Source: Martinezella rhizogenes (lineage in GTDB: Bacteria; Pseudomonadota; Alphaproteobacteria; Rhizobiales; Rhizobiaceae). Taken from it: a DNA stretch of 64,000 bases. Location of the stretch: contig JAAMEZ010000006.1 of the NCBI GenBank assembly GCA_013322215.1, positions 1-64,000 of the forward strand, written 5' to 3'. Both the position numbers and the translations under genes were made by a program. Shown one piece after another: positions 37,932 to 46,695 of this stretch (position 1 is its first letter; each line of letters begins with the position of its first letter). The notes beneath the pieces were generated by a model. That model did not search any database and was not told the DNA's origin. It saw only the letters and a list, made by a program, of their open reading frames with translations.

Positions 37932-38354
37932 TTGGGCAAGCCTGGCATCGATTTCCCAGGACTAGGAACAGGTCTCGCAATCTTGCGGGACGGCAAACTT
38001 TTGCTTTATCGGCGCGTCAAGGCGCCGGAAGCGGGCTTCTGGAGTATCGTCGGCGGCAAAGTCGACCATATGGAGCCAGCCGCCAAGGCCGCCATTCGCG
38101 AAGCGGAAGAGGAAAGCGGCCTTTCCATCGGCAGCATCGATTACCTCTGCACGCAGGAAGTCATCATCGAGGCCGATAGGCAGCACTGGATCTCGCTGAT
38201 CTACATCTGCAAGGACTTTTCCGGCGAACCTCGACTGATGGAGCCGGATAAGCTCTCCGATTTCGGCTGGTTCGGCCGCGGCGATCTGCCGGCTCAGCTT
38301 TCAGAGTTTGCCAAGGCAACGATCGCCCATTTGAGCGCAGAAGACTTTTGCTGA
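37932..38354 (+). CDS. Nudix hydrolase
   Basis: A 140-residue pyrophosphatase with a complete Nudix box, GKVDHMEPAAKAAIREAEEE followed by SGL (GX5EX7REUXEEXGU), in the first half. The N-terminus GTGLAILRDGKLLLYRRVKAPEAGFWSIVGG is typical. Substrate (nucleoside di/triphosphate or sugar nucleotide) is not readable. TTG start at 37932, 67 bases after the helicase gene. Convergent with the TfoX-like gene, 3 bases apart. Confidence 0.87.
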   Translation: MGKPGIDFPGLGTGLAILRDGKLLLYRRVKAPEAGFWSIVGGKVDHMEPAAKAAIREAEEESGLSIGSIDYLCTQEVIIEADRQHWISLIYICKDFSGEPRLMEPDKLSDFGWFGRGDLPAQLSEFAKATIAHLSAEDFC

Positions 38355-38357
38355 CAC

Positions 38358-38678
38358 CTATTTATCCGACCGAAGCGCAGCCTCATAGGCAAGCCGCACC
38401 CAGCGTGCCATTTCATCCGGATCATCAAAGGCGTCGTCAGGTACCGACCAATAGGGCATGTTGATAGCCTTGCCCTTCTTGCCCTCATAAGCCCAGCGTC
38501 GCGCGCCGGCTGCCTCGAACTCTGACGCGCTGGCATCGTCCGCTTTCAGGAGAATCTCATCATCCACCTCGAGCGCCAGGATGCGCCCCATGTGATAAAT
38601 CCCCTTGCCGCCGAACATCCGCTTGATGGTGATCGGCCCGAGCGACTGAAACATCTCCTCGATATCGATATTGTCCAT
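38358..38678 (-). CDS. TfoX/Sxy N-terminal-domain protein
   Basis: A 106-residue protein with the TfoX N-terminal domain pattern: IKRMFGGKGIYHMGRILALEVDDEILLKAD, then YEGKKGKAINMPYWSVPDDAFDD. Full-length TfoX regulates competence in gammaproteobacteria; stand-alone N-domain proteins like this are common and of unknown function. It starts 3 bases after the stop of the MoeA/MocA-like gene, so it shares the molybdenum cluster transcript. Confidence 0.87.
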   Translation of the reverse strand: MDNIDIEEMFQSLGPITIKRMFGGKGIYHMGRILALEVDDEILLKADDASASEFEAAGARRWAYEGKKGKAINMPYWSVPDDAFDDPDEMARWVRLAYEAALRSDK

Positions 38679-38681
38679 TCC

Positions 38682-40316
38682 CTACCCCTTCAAAACGCCG
38701 CCGGCCGCGACAACGGCCTCGGGCGTATCGACATCGAGATGTGCGGCCTCGCCGATCTCGACATCAATGACCGGAAGCCCCGATGTTTCGATAATATGCC
38801 GGGCGCCCACATCGCCCTCCAGCCGCATCACGGCGTTCAAGACGGAACGCGGCAGGATGACCGGATTGCCGCGCTTGCCACCTGATACGGCCCGCACGAT
38901 CGCCTGGCCGCTCGCCTCGCGGAAGGCGGCCATCAACACCATCAGATCGTCGCTGGCGACGCCGGGCATATCAGCCAGCATGACGAGAACGCCATCGGCC
39001 TTTTGAGCCGCTCGCGTGCCGACGCCTGCAACCAGCGAACTGGCCATGCCTGAAGCATAATCCGGATTGAAGACCTGCTGGAGGGCAAGCCCATCAAGCG
39101 CCTTCCCGATCTCATCCTGACGATGCCCGGTGACCGCAATAATATCGGACGCGCCGCTGGCAAGGGCGGTTGACGCCGAACGGCGCACCAGCGGCACGCC
39201 GTCGAATTCCGCCAGAAGCTTGTGCGAGCCACCCTCCCCCATGCGGCTCGCTTTTCCCGCAGCCAGCAGGACGATGGCAACCGATATCTCCGACGCCGGC
39301 TTGGCAGCTATGTCGCGCGGCCGCGGGCGCGATTGAATTTCCATGAGCAGCCCTCCAACACCCATGCCGCTGATATCCTGCGGCGTCAGTCGTTCGCCGG
39401 CTAATATGCGGTCCAGCACCCAGTCGAAACCATTCTCCTTCGGGCTGCGCGCGCATCCCGGCGCCCCGACGACATGAACATCGCCCACGCTGCCCAGCAC
39501 CAACAGATTGCCCGGATCGACCGGCATGCCGACCTGAATGACCTCGCCACCAGCAAGCCGGATCGCTTCCGGAATGACGTCGCCGGCATCGATGACGGCC
39601 GAAGCCCCGAAAACGATCATTAGCTTCGGTAGCCGATCGGACGCAGCAAGGCCGCGACGGATCGCCCCCGCAACATCGGCTGCCCTATGAGCGACACGCT
39701 CTTCCCGCCGCAGTACACTGCCCGAAGGCTGCAGCCGCTGCGACAGTATTCGTGCAGTCTTGTCCATGACCGAGGCCTTCAGCGACGGCAGCTCCGTCGC
39801 AACAAGCGAAACGGCATGCGGCATGAAAGGCTTGACCTCGAAAACCGGCATTCGCCGCAGAATTTCGACACCTGCAGCGATTTTAGCTCCGGAAACGGCG
39901 AGCGGGATGATCTTGAAAGTCGCCACCATGTCGCCCGCTCGCACAGGCACATGGTCTGCAAGACAGGCAAGGGTGATCGCTGGGTCAAGACTGTTGATCC
40001 GATCCACCGCTATGCGATTTGCGACGAACAGTCCATCGACGGCGCTATGGACGTTCACACGCCCCGTCGTCGCCTCCGAGAACGTCAGATGATCGGGTTC
40101 GACCGCCCGCGCCAGTTGCTCGGCCGCCTCGTCTTCCATGAGGTCGCCCGGCTCGATACGTGCGGCAATGACTTGCTCTATGCCGGCGGCGGCGAGCCGT
40201 TCGATGTCTTCGCCGACAAGCCGATGTCCCTTGGAAAAACTACCATCGGCCAGCCGGACGGAATGTGCGAGAACAGCGCCCTCCGCCTCCGCCGTCAAAA
40301 ATTCACCGAAGATCAT
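38682..40316 (-). CDS. Fused MoeA-like molybdopterin-binding / MocA-like nucleotidyltransferase protein
   Basis: A 544-residue two-domain protein. Residues 1-335 are a molybdopterin-binding (MoeA/MoaB-like) part: GEFLTAEAEGAVLAHSVRL, IIPLAVSGAKI, KLMIVFGASAVIDAGDVIPEAI and VGAPGCARSPKENGFDWVLDR. Residues ~350-544 are a MocA/MobA-like domain: VAIVLLAAGKASRMGEGGSHKLL (nucleotide loop), VMLADMPGV and GKRGNPVILPRS. This architecture accompanies molybdenum hydroxylases, where CTP-dependent formation of molybdopterin cytosine dinucleotide is known. Its ATG overlaps the preceding xdhC stop by 4 bases. Confidence 0.87.
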   Translation of the reverse strand: MIFGEFLTAEAEGAVLAHSVRLADGSFSKGHRLVGEDIERLAAAGIEQVIAARIEPGDLMEDEAAEQLARAVEPDHLTFSEATTGRVNVHSAVDGLFVANRIAVDRINSLDPAITLACLADHVPVRAGDMVATFKIIPLAVSGAKIAAGVEILRRMPVFEVKPFMPHAVSLVATELPSLKASVMDKTARILSQRLQPSGSVLRREERVAHRAADVAGAIRRGLAASDRLPKLMIVFGASAVIDAGDVIPEAIRLAGGEVIQVGMPVDPGNLLVLGSVGDVHVVGAPGCARSPKENGFDWVLDRILAGERLTPQDISGMGVGGLLMEIQSRPRPRDIAAKPASEISVAIVLLAAGKASRMGEGGSHKLLAEFDGVPLVRRSASTALASGASDIIAVTGHRQDEIGKALDGLALQQVFNPDYASGMASSLVAGVGTRAAQKADGVLVMLADMPGVASDDLMVLMAAFREASGQAIVRAVSGGKRGNPVILPRSVLNAVMRLEGDVGARHIIETSGLPVIDVEIGEAAHLDVDTPEAVVAAGGVLKG

Positions 40317-41020
40317 AGCCCAGCGCCTTTTGGCGACGAGACATCCCGCCCGCGAAGCGAACCGATAATTTCAGCCAGAATGGCAACCGCGATCTCGGCC
40401 GGGCTTGCGGCACCGATGGGAAGCCCGATCGGCGCATGGATGCGGGCAAGCTCCACATCGTTCAAACCCTCGCGCTTCAAGCGTTCGAGCCGGCCGGCAT
40501 GCGTCTTGCGGCTGCCGAGCGCACCGACGTAGAAGCAGCCCGTCTTCAGCGCTTGAACGATAGGCTCGTCATCGATCTTCGGATCGTGGGTCACGGCGAC
40601 CAGCGCCATATAGCTGTCGAGCGGCCGCTCCTCAAGTGCATCCACGGGCCAGTCGGCGATCAGGTCTATGCCTTCGAAACGCTCCGGCGTTGCAAAGGCG
40701 GTGCGTGGATCGATGATCGTCACGTCGAAGCCGGCAAGGGCGGCCATCCGCGCCAGAACCTGACTGATATGGACGGCGCCGATGATAACGATGCGCGGCG
40801 GCGGCAGATGCACGTTGAAGAACAGGCTCTGCCCGTCGACATCAAGCGCTGCGGACTTGCCCGAGCGGAATGCGGCTGAAGCAGCATCGGCTAAAGCGCC
40901 CTCCAGCGCATCGCCCTCGACGATGAGCCGATCCGGCCCTCCGGAAAGATCGGTGACGAGGATCGCCGCCTGCCGCCTGCGCCGCATCTCATTCAGCCGC
41001 GCCAGTATCTGCCGGTCCAT
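40313..41020 (-). CDS. XdhC family protein, Rossmann-domain part
   Basis: A 235-residue XdhC/CoxI-type protein carrying the C-terminal Rossmann domain: RIVIIGAVHISQVLARMAALAGFDVTIIDPRTAF, MALVAVTHDPKIDD, YVGALGSRKTHAGRLERL and IHAPIGLPIGAASPAEIAVAILAEI. XdhC proteins bind and sulfurate the molybdenum cofactor before insertion into xanthine-dehydrogenase-type enzymes. The start region has a short degenerate N-domain (ILVTDLSGGPDRLIVEGD). The separate gene upstream encodes the missing N-terminal XdhC/CoxI domain; the genes overlap by one base. Confidence 0.87.
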   Translation of the reverse strand: MDRQILARLNEMRRRRQAAILVTDLSGGPDRLIVEGDALEGALADAASAAFRSGKSAALDVDGQSLFFNVHLPPPRIVIIGAVHISQVLARMAALAGFDVTIIDPRTAFATPERFEGIDLIADWPVDALEERPLDSYMALVAVTHDPKIDDEPIVQALKTGCFYVGALGSRKTHAGRLERLKREGLNDVELARIHAPIGLPIGAASPAEIAVAILAEIIGSLRGRDVSSPKGAGL

Positions 41021-41349
41021 CAGCCAAGCCTTTCAACATAGACGCGGATGCGGCCGCCGCATGAGAGTCCAACCCGCCACGCAGTCTCATCGGCAACGCC
41101 GAATTCCAGCATGCGTGATTTGCCGGTCTCGATGACGTCGAGCGCCTCGGTGATGACGGCGCCTTCGACACAGCCGCCGGAAACCGAGCCATGAAAATTA
41201 CCCTCGCCGTCGATCACGAGATGACTGCCCGAGGGCCGCGGCGCCGAACCCCAGGTATCGACGACAGTCGCCATGGCCACGTTGCGGCCTGCCGACACCC
41301 ATTCCTCCGCGATCACGAGCGGATCCAAGCTTTCGGATATATCTGACAT
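41020..41349 (-). CDS. XdhC/CoxI N-terminal-domain protein
   Basis: A 109-residue protein equal to the N-terminal XdhC_CoxI domain alone: GRNVAMATVVDTWGSAPRPSGSHLVIDGEG, SVSGGCVEGAVITEALDVIE and GLSCGGRIRVYVE, with the conserved SGGCVEG Cys and the SCGG Cys. It probably pairs with the neighbouring Rossmann-part protein. Start at 41349 (MSDISESLDPL) preceded by GGAG overlap region; the frame stays open 41 codons upstream into the VWA gene. Confidence 0.88.
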   Translation of the reverse strand: MSDISESLDPLVIAEEWVSAGRNVAMATVVDTWGSAPRPSGSHLVIDGEGNFHGSVSGGCVEGAVITEALDVIETGKSRMLEFGVADETAWRVGLSCGGRIRVYVERLG

Positions 41350-41356
41350 CGGAGCC

Positions 41357-42604
41357 TCATTGCTTGCCGAGAAACCGTCGCGGATCATAGGCATCCGCGC
41401 GGCCGGCCGTGAGGGCCGATACGAGATCGGCCAGAGATAATAGATTGTGAACGGGACGGAATTCGTCAACATGCGGGAGCATCGCTTTTACACCGCGAGC
41501 GCGCGCCTCGAAACCCTCGAAGCGCAGCAAAGGGTTGAGCCAGATGAGCCGGCGACAGGAGCGATGCAGCCGATCCATCTCTTGCCCGAGCAATTCCACG
41601 CCTTCGCGCTCCAGCCCGTCGGTAATCAAAAGGACGATCGCGCCCTGCCCGAGTACGCGGCGCGCCCATATCAGGTTGAATTCTTTCAGTGTCTCGCCGA
41701 TGCGCGTCCCGCCTGACCAGTCGCGCACCGCCGCCGCGCATTCGTCCAGCGCCTGATCCGGGTCCTTATGGCGCATCGCCCTGGTCACATTGGTCAGGCG
41801 TGTTCCGAACAAGAAGGTATGAACGCGCCGGCGCCGCTCTGTCAGCACATGCAGGAAATGCAGGAAGATGCGCGTATATTGGCTCATCGAGCCGGAGATG
41901 TCGGCGAGCACGACCAACGGCGGCTGTATTTCCTTCGGCCGTCGAAAGCGTGGCAGGATCAAGGCCCCTCCCGTGCGCAGGGCCGAGCGCATCGTCGCGC
42001 GCGGATCGACTTTCCCCGGTGTACGGGATGGCGCGAAGCGGCGTGTGCGCACGCGGTCCAACGGCAGTTGCAGCTTCTCAAGCTCCTTCTTGGCGAAAGC
42101 AATTTCCGCCGCCGACATCTGTGCGAAATCCAGGTGACGCAGAACCTCGCCTCCAGAGCTCGTAAATCGGGCATCGATCTCGATATCAGGTGTTTCGCGC
42201 TGCGGGCGCCGGTCGCTGCGGTCGCTCAGCAAGGCATCGCTTGCCCGGCTCTCACCTGGCTTCGGTTTTTCCTTCTCGCGATGATCGGGAGCAACAGGCG
42301 ACATGATCGCGATCATCTTGGCGACGAGATCGCGCGAGCGCCAGAACAGACGGAATGCCTCGTCGAACACTGCGAGATCTTCATGCCGCTTGACGAAGAC
42401 GGAACAGAGGGCCGCATGAAATTCCTCGCGGGAGCCGATGCCGATGGCCTCGACCGCTTCTATAGCGTCGGCAATCGCCCCAGGTCCGATCTTCAGCCCG
42501 GCCTTGCGCAGCGCTCGGCCGAACAGCACGATATTATCGGCAAGACGCCCGTCACCGGGTGGTGACGGCGCAACGATGATGCCATCCTGCGCGCCCGGCT
42601 CCAT
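41357..42604 (-). CDS. VWA domain protein, CoxE type
   Basis: A 415-residue protein with an N-terminal helical region and a C-terminal von Willebrand A domain with MIDAS-like LADISGSMSQY, GTRLTNVTRAMRH and LLITDGLEREGVELL. CoxE-like proteins work with MoxR-type ATPases (CoxD) to build the active site of CO dehydrogenase-type molybdenum enzymes. Its neighbour upstream is that ATPase, 3 bases away, so the pair is co-expressed. The substrate enzyme here is unknown. Confidence 0.88.
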   Translation of the reverse strand: MEPGAQDGIIVAPSPPGDGRLADNIVLFGRALRKAGLKIGPGAIADAIEAVEAIGIGSREEFHAALCSVFVKRHEDLAVFDEAFRLFWRSRDLVAKMIAIMSPVAPDHREKEKPKPGESRASDALLSDRSDRRPQRETPDIEIDARFTSSGGEVLRHLDFAQMSAAEIAFAKKELEKLQLPLDRVRTRRFAPSRTPGKVDPRATMRSALRTGGALILPRFRRPKEIQPPLVVLADISGSMSQYTRIFLHFLHVLTERRRRVHTFLFGTRLTNVTRAMRHKDPDQALDECAAAVRDWSGGTRIGETLKEFNLIWARRVLGQGAIVLLITDGLEREGVELLGQEMDRLHRSCRRLIWLNPLLRFEGFEARARGVKAMLPHVDEFRPVHNLLSLADLVSALTAGRADAYDPRRFLGKQ

Positions 42605-42607
42605 GGC

Positions 42608-43537
42608 TCATCCCGCCGCCAGCAGTTCGGATTTGACTTCGTCCAACACCCGCTTGCCCTCGGCGCCCTGAATACGGGCGATATCGTCCTGATATTTCAG
42701 CAACGTGCCGAGCGTATCCGAAACCGTATCCGGATCGAGGGCCAGCCGGTCGAGTTCCGTTAGGGCGGTCGCCCAGTCGATCGTCTCGGCGACGCCCGGG
42801 TTCTTGAAGAGATCGAGCGTGCGTAGCTTCTGTACATAGGCGACGATCTGGCGCGACAGCGCTTCGTTGCAGCCCGGCACCTTGCGGCGGATGATTTCAA
42901 GCTCCTGCTCGGCCTGCGGATAATCGACCCAATGATAGAGACAGCGCCGTTTCAAGGCGTCATGCACCTCGCGCGTCCGGTTCGTGGTGATGATGACGAT
43001 AGGCGGTTCCGCCGCGCGGATCGTCCCGAGCTCCGGTACCGTCACCTGAAAATCGGATAGCACTTCCAGCAGAAATGCCTCGAAAGCTTCATCAGTGCGA
43101 TCCAGTTCGTCGATCAGGAAGACCGGCGCCCGGCCGCCGACAGCCGACAGTGCCTGCAGGACCGGCCGGCGGATAAGATAGCGCTCCGAGAAGATGTCCG
43201 CCTCAATGCGGTCGCGATCGGTGAGGCCTGATGCCTCGGCGAGCCGTATTTCCAGCATCTGTGCCGGATAATTCCATTCATAGACAGCCGAGGAAACATC
43301 CAGCCCTTCATAGCATTGCAGGCGGATGAGCGGCCGATCGAGCGCCTTCGACAGGACCTTGGCGATCTCGGTCTTGCCGACACCGGCCTCGCCCTCCAGA
43401 AAGAGAGGGCGCTTCATTTTCAATGCGAGGAAAAGGACCGTGCCGAGCGCGCGCCCCGCCAGATAGTCATGAGCGCCGAGCAACGCCATCGTCTCGTCGA
43501 TCGAACTCGGCAGCGAAGGTAATGTCTGATCCGCCAT
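42608..43537 (-). CDS. MoxR family AAA+ ATPase (CoxD-like)
   Basis: A 309-residue AAA+ chaperone: Walker A LEGEAGVGKTEIAKVLSKAL, RLQCYEGLDVSSAVYEWNYPAQML, Walker B APVFLIDELDRTDEAFEAF, sensor IVIITTNRTREVHDALKRRCLYHW. MoxR ATPases remodel client enzymes; with a CoxE-like VWA partner the usual client is a CO dehydrogenase/xanthine oxidase-family protein. Starts 19 bases after the flavin reductase gene, same strand. Confidence 0.92.
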   Translation of the reverse strand: MADQTLPSLPSSIDETMALLGAHDYLAGRALGTVLFLALKMKRPLFLEGEAGVGKTEIAKVLSKALDRPLIRLQCYEGLDVSSAVYEWNYPAQMLEIRLAEASGLTDRDRIEADIFSERYLIRRPVLQALSAVGGRAPVFLIDELDRTDEAFEAFLLEVLSDFQVTVPELGTIRAAEPPIVIITTNRTREVHDALKRRCLYHWVDYPQAEQELEIIRRKVPGCNEALSRQIVAYVQKLRTLDLFKNPGVAETIDWATALTELDRLALDPDTVSDTLGTLLKYQDDIARIQGAEGKRVLDEVKSELLAAG

Positions 43538-43556
43538 GATAACTCCCTTGCAGGGG

Positions 43557-44051
43557 TTATAGCGCGTGATAGCCCCGGTTCATATAGAGCAGTGCCGGCT
43601 TCGGCTCGCTGTAGCGTATGGCCATCACCTCGCCGAAGATGATGTTGTGCGTGGAGGCCTGCTTGATCTCGAGCACGCGGCAATCAAAGGCGGCAAGCGC
43701 GTCACTGAGCACAGGCGCTCCTGTCACCAACGTCTCGAATTTGCCGGCAGCGAAGCGCTCGTCAACGGTCAGCTGCGTCTTGCCGGAAAAGGCATCGGCC
43801 AGGGATTGGTGGTCCGCACCCAGCGTATTCAGGGCGAAGATGCCGCTTTTGAAGAAGATCTCGTTTTTCTCGTTGCTGTTGTTGAGGCAGATCAGAACCG
43901 TCGCAGGGCTATCCGACACCGAGCAAGCGGCAGTGATCGTGACGCCACGCCGCTCCGCACCGAGCGCCGTCGTCACTAGCTGCACATGCCCCGCATAGCG
44001 GCTCATGGCATCGCGATAAAGCGCCGGGTCCATACGTTGCCTGTCTAGCAC
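43557..44051 (-). CDS. Flavin reductase family protein (FMN-binding split barrel)
   Basis: A 164-residue flavin reductase-like protein: FRDAMSRYAGHVQLVTT-type N-terminus (here YRDAMSRYAGHVQLVTTALG), ITAACSVSDSPATVLICLNNSN, GIFALNTLGADHQSLADAFSG, and IIFGEVMAIRYSE. The family reduces FMN with NAD(P)H, often for a partner monooxygenase. I chose the GTG at 44051, which has AAAGGAG upstream; the ATG at 44087 has no ribosome site. First gene of the molybdenum-maturation cluster, though membership may be incidental. Confidence 0.85.
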   Translation of the reverse strand: MLDRQRMDPALYRDAMSRYAGHVQLVTTALGAERRGVTITAACSVSDSPATVLICLNNSNEKNEIFFKSGIFALNTLGADHQSLADAFSGKTQLTVDERFAAGKFETLVTGAPVLSDALAAFDCRVLEIKQASTHNIIFGEVMAIRYSEPKPALLYMNRGYHAL

Positions 44052-44219
44052 CACCGTCTCCTTTGTTGAGTCGTGCTTGCCTAACATTCAATATGACGGT
44101 CAGGGGTTAGCTTTTCTACAATAGCATTATTGAAAACGGAGCGATTTTGCTGCTTTTTCTTTGACGATGCCCTGCAGACGGATAAATAGGGCAGGAAAAT
44201 TGTCCGGGATACTGCATCG

Positions 44220-45302
44220 ATGAACGTTCTGCGTCGCCTTCCGCTCCTGTTTGCGCTGCTTTCGGCAGCCAGCAGCAGCTATGCCGCAGGAATTCACATC
44301 GGCGTCGTGGCACCGCAGGACGGTAATTTCGCGACGCTCGGCGCACAAATCATCGCTGGCGCAAATTTCCAGATCCAGGTCCAAAAGGATACGGCGACCG
44401 TCGTCAATGAGCCCTGCACGGAGGATGGCGGTCGGGCCGCCGCCGAAGCGCTGGTGGCAGCCAAAGCACAGGTCGCAATCGGCTTTCTCTGCACCGAGAC
44501 CCTGGAGGGCGCATTACCGCGCCTCAAGGATGCCGGTATTCCCGTCATCACCGTTTCCGTGCGTTCGCGCATTCTCATGGAGGATGCATTGAAGAACGGA
44601 TGGCCGCTGTTTCGCCTGGCTCCGGTCGACAGCGCCGAGGCCGCCTTGGCCATCGACACTATCCTGAAAAACTGGGCGGCCGAACCGATGGCGCTGATCG
44701 ACGATGGCACGATCCACGGCCGCGAACTGGTCGGCGCGATCCGCAATGCGCTTGAGGAAAAAGGTCTGAAGCCGGTTTTCACCGATACCTACCGCCCAGG
44801 CCAGGATCAGCAGATCGCGCTTGTACGCCGTCTGAAGAAAGCGGGCGCGACGCGCGTCTTCGTCGGCGGCGACCGCAGCGATGTCGCCATCATCGCCCGC
44901 GACGCCAAGAGCGAAAACATCCCGCTGGTCCTTATGGGCGGCGATGCCATGCGCGCTTCCGACCAGCCGGTGCCATTGCTGGAGGGCGTGCAGGCGATCG
45001 CTCTGCCCGACTATGCAAGCCTGCCGTCGGTGCAACAGACCATCCAGGCCATGCGCGCCAGCGGCATCGAACCGGATGGGTATATCCTGCCGGCCGCAGC
45101 AGCGGCTCAGGTCGCCAGCCAGGTAGCGGACGGCGCCAAGGCGGACAGCAAGCCCATTGTCGACAAGCTCGTCGGAACGGTGTTCCAGACGGCGATCGGT
45201 CCGATCTCATTCGGACAGAACCACGAATTGACCGAAAATCCCTATCGCCTGCTGGAATGGCGCGGCAATGCCTTCGTGCCGGCGACGGCGCCGTCGAATT
45301 GA
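44220..45302 (+). CDS. ABC transporter substrate-binding protein (branched-chain amino acid type)
   Basis: A 360-residue periplasmic binding protein with a signal peptide (cleavage near SSSYAA) and the Peripla_BP_6 fold: IHIGVVAPQDGNFATLGAQIIAGANFQI, EDGGRAAAEALVAAKAQVAIG, DDGTIHGRELVGAI and YILPAAAAAQVASQV. Ligand unknown. No permease or ATPase genes are adjacent, so it either serves a distant transporter or acts as a stand-alone sensor. Divergent from the flavin reductase gene. Confidence 0.88.
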   Translation: MNVLRRLPLLFALLSAASSSYAAGIHIGVVAPQDGNFATLGAQIIAGANFQIQVQKDTATVVNEPCTEDGGRAAAEALVAAKAQVAIGFLCTETLEGALPRLKDAGIPVITVSVRSRILMEDALKNGWPLFRLAPVDSAEAALAIDTILKNWAAEPMALIDDGTIHGRELVGAIRNALEEKGLKPVFTDTYRPGQDQQIALVRRLKKAGATRVFVGGDRSDVAIIARDAKSENIPLVLMGGDAMRASDQPVPLLEGVQAIALPDYASLPSVQQTIQAMRASGIEPDGYILPAAAAAQVASQVADGAKADSKPIVDKLVGTVFQTAIGPISFGQNHELTENPYRLLEWRGNAFVPATAPSN

Positions 45303-45382
45303 GGTGAACCGCTCAGGCGGTTGTTCGCCCTCAAGAGCGGTGCTAATCCAGACGTGAAAAACAGATGGAGTTCAGCTTAGCC

Positions 45383-46069
45383 ATGACCTTGCCGATCCGC
45401 ATTGCCCCTTCCATTCTCGCCGCCGACTTCGCCAAGCTTGGGCAGGAAGTCAAGGATGTGACCGAAGCCGGAGCCGACTGGATCCATCTCGATGTCATGG
45501 ACGGTCATTTCGTGCCGAACATCTCCTTCGGCGCCGATGTCATCAAGGCGCTGCGGCCCTATACATCAGCCACCTTTGATTGCCATCTGATGATCTCGCC
45601 CGCCGATCCCTATCTGGAAGCCTTCGCCAAGGCCGGCTGCGACCGCATCACGGTCCATGCCGAAGCCGGCGTGCATCTGCATCGTTCGCTGCAGACGATC
45701 CGTCATCTCGGCAAGAAGGTTGGAGTCACCCTCAACCCGGCAACACCGCTTTCCATTCTGGAAAACGTGCTCGACGATATCGACCTGATCCTGATCATGT
45801 CGGTCAATCCGGGCTTCGGTGGCCAGAAGTTCATCCCCGCCATGGCCGACAAGATCCGCAAGGCCAAGTCCATGATCGGTGACAGGCCGATCGAACTCGA
45901 AGTCGACGGCGGTGTCTCGGTCGAAACCGCGCCTCTCATCACGGCCTCCGGCGCCAACGTCCTCGTGGCCGGCTCTGCCATCTTCAAGGGCGAATCGGTC
46001 GAAGCCTATCGCCAGACCGTCGGCGATCTCCGGGCTGCCGCCGAACGAGGCCGCGTTGGATCAAACTAA
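45383..46069 (+). CDS. rpe: Ribulose-phosphate 3-epimerase
   Basis: A 228-residue TIM barrel: [71 protein letters not shown] and [16 protein letters not shown] carry the metal-binding His/Asp and catalytic Asp. It interconverts ribulose-5-P and xylulose-5-P. I prefer the ATG at 45383 ([10 protein letters not shown]); an ATG at 45365 would add six residues. Overlaps the downstream membrane-protein gene by 14 bases. Confidence 0.95.
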   Translation: MTLPIRIAPSILAADFAKLGQEVKDVTEAGADWIHLDVMDGHFVPNISFGADVIKALRPYTSATFDCHLMISPADPYLEAFAKAGCDRITVHAEAGVHLHRSLQTIRHLGKKVGVTLNPATPLSILENVLDDIDLILIMSVNPGFGGQKFIPAMADKIRKAKSMIGDRPIELEVDGGVSVETAPLITASGANVLVAGSAIFKGESVEAYRQTVGDLRAAAERGRVGSN

Positions 46070-46577
46070 TCCGACCAATGTCATTACAGCGACGGGCCGG
46101 ACACGGACCGTCGCCTCGCATTGTTTGAAAATCTTCGCTGGTGCGATCGGCTGGGGCGCGGCCATGGCCGCCTCGGTAGTCGCGGCGCTCTATTTGCGCA
46201 ACGGCCTTCAGACCAGCCACCTCACCGCCCTCATGCTCGTCTACTTCTTCGGCGGCGCCCTTTCCTGGCCCGTTCTCGTGCCGCTTGCCCGGCGTTTTAC
46301 CCGCCAGCAGCCAACCGGCGCGCGCTTTGCTGCCTTCTTTCTGGTGCTGTCTGTCGGCACCACAGCCATGACCGCATTCTTGTTCGCCATGGACTATCGC
46401 TGGTTCTATTCGCGCTGGCATGCGCCGTTTGGCTCGCTCATCTGGATCTTCCAGTTTCTGTTCACCGGCGCCAGCGCCGTCTACCAGTTCGCCGTCCTCG
46501 GCCTCACCTTGTTTCTACCGCTCGGCCTGGTTTGCCTGATCGTCGTTTCGGCCTATCTTGCACGACAGGCGCGTTGA
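46056..46577 (+). CDS. Membrane protein of unknown function
   Basis: A 173-residue protein with four likely membrane segments: [60 protein letters not shown] and [20 protein letters not shown]. No family recognised. I chose the TTG at 46056 with GAGG five bases before it; the start lies inside the end of rpe, consistent with translational coupling. It precedes purB by 118 bases. Confidence 0.72.
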   Translation: MDQTNPTNVITATGRTRTVASHCLKIFAGAIGWGAAMAASVVAALYLRNGLQTSHLTALMLVYFFGGALSWPVLVPLARRFTRQQPTGARFAAFFLVLSVGTTAMTAFLFAMDYRWFYSRWHAPFGSLIWIFQFLFTGASAVYQFAVLGLTLFLPLGLVCLIVVSAYLARQAR

Positions 46578-46695
46578 AGCCTCGCGAAAGATCAGTCCGA
46601 CAACATTGTGCCCATGAAACATTGTGATTACCGCCCGTCTTTGTTATGGGGGCGCCGAGTTCTCCTTTCCCGTTAGCCAAGAAAGCTTTGAGCCA

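Noticed and set aside
45307..45322. AACCGC-TCAG-GCGGTT hairpin after the substrate-binding protein gene as terminator
   Set aside because: Only 6 bp and no T-run; kept out of the feature list.
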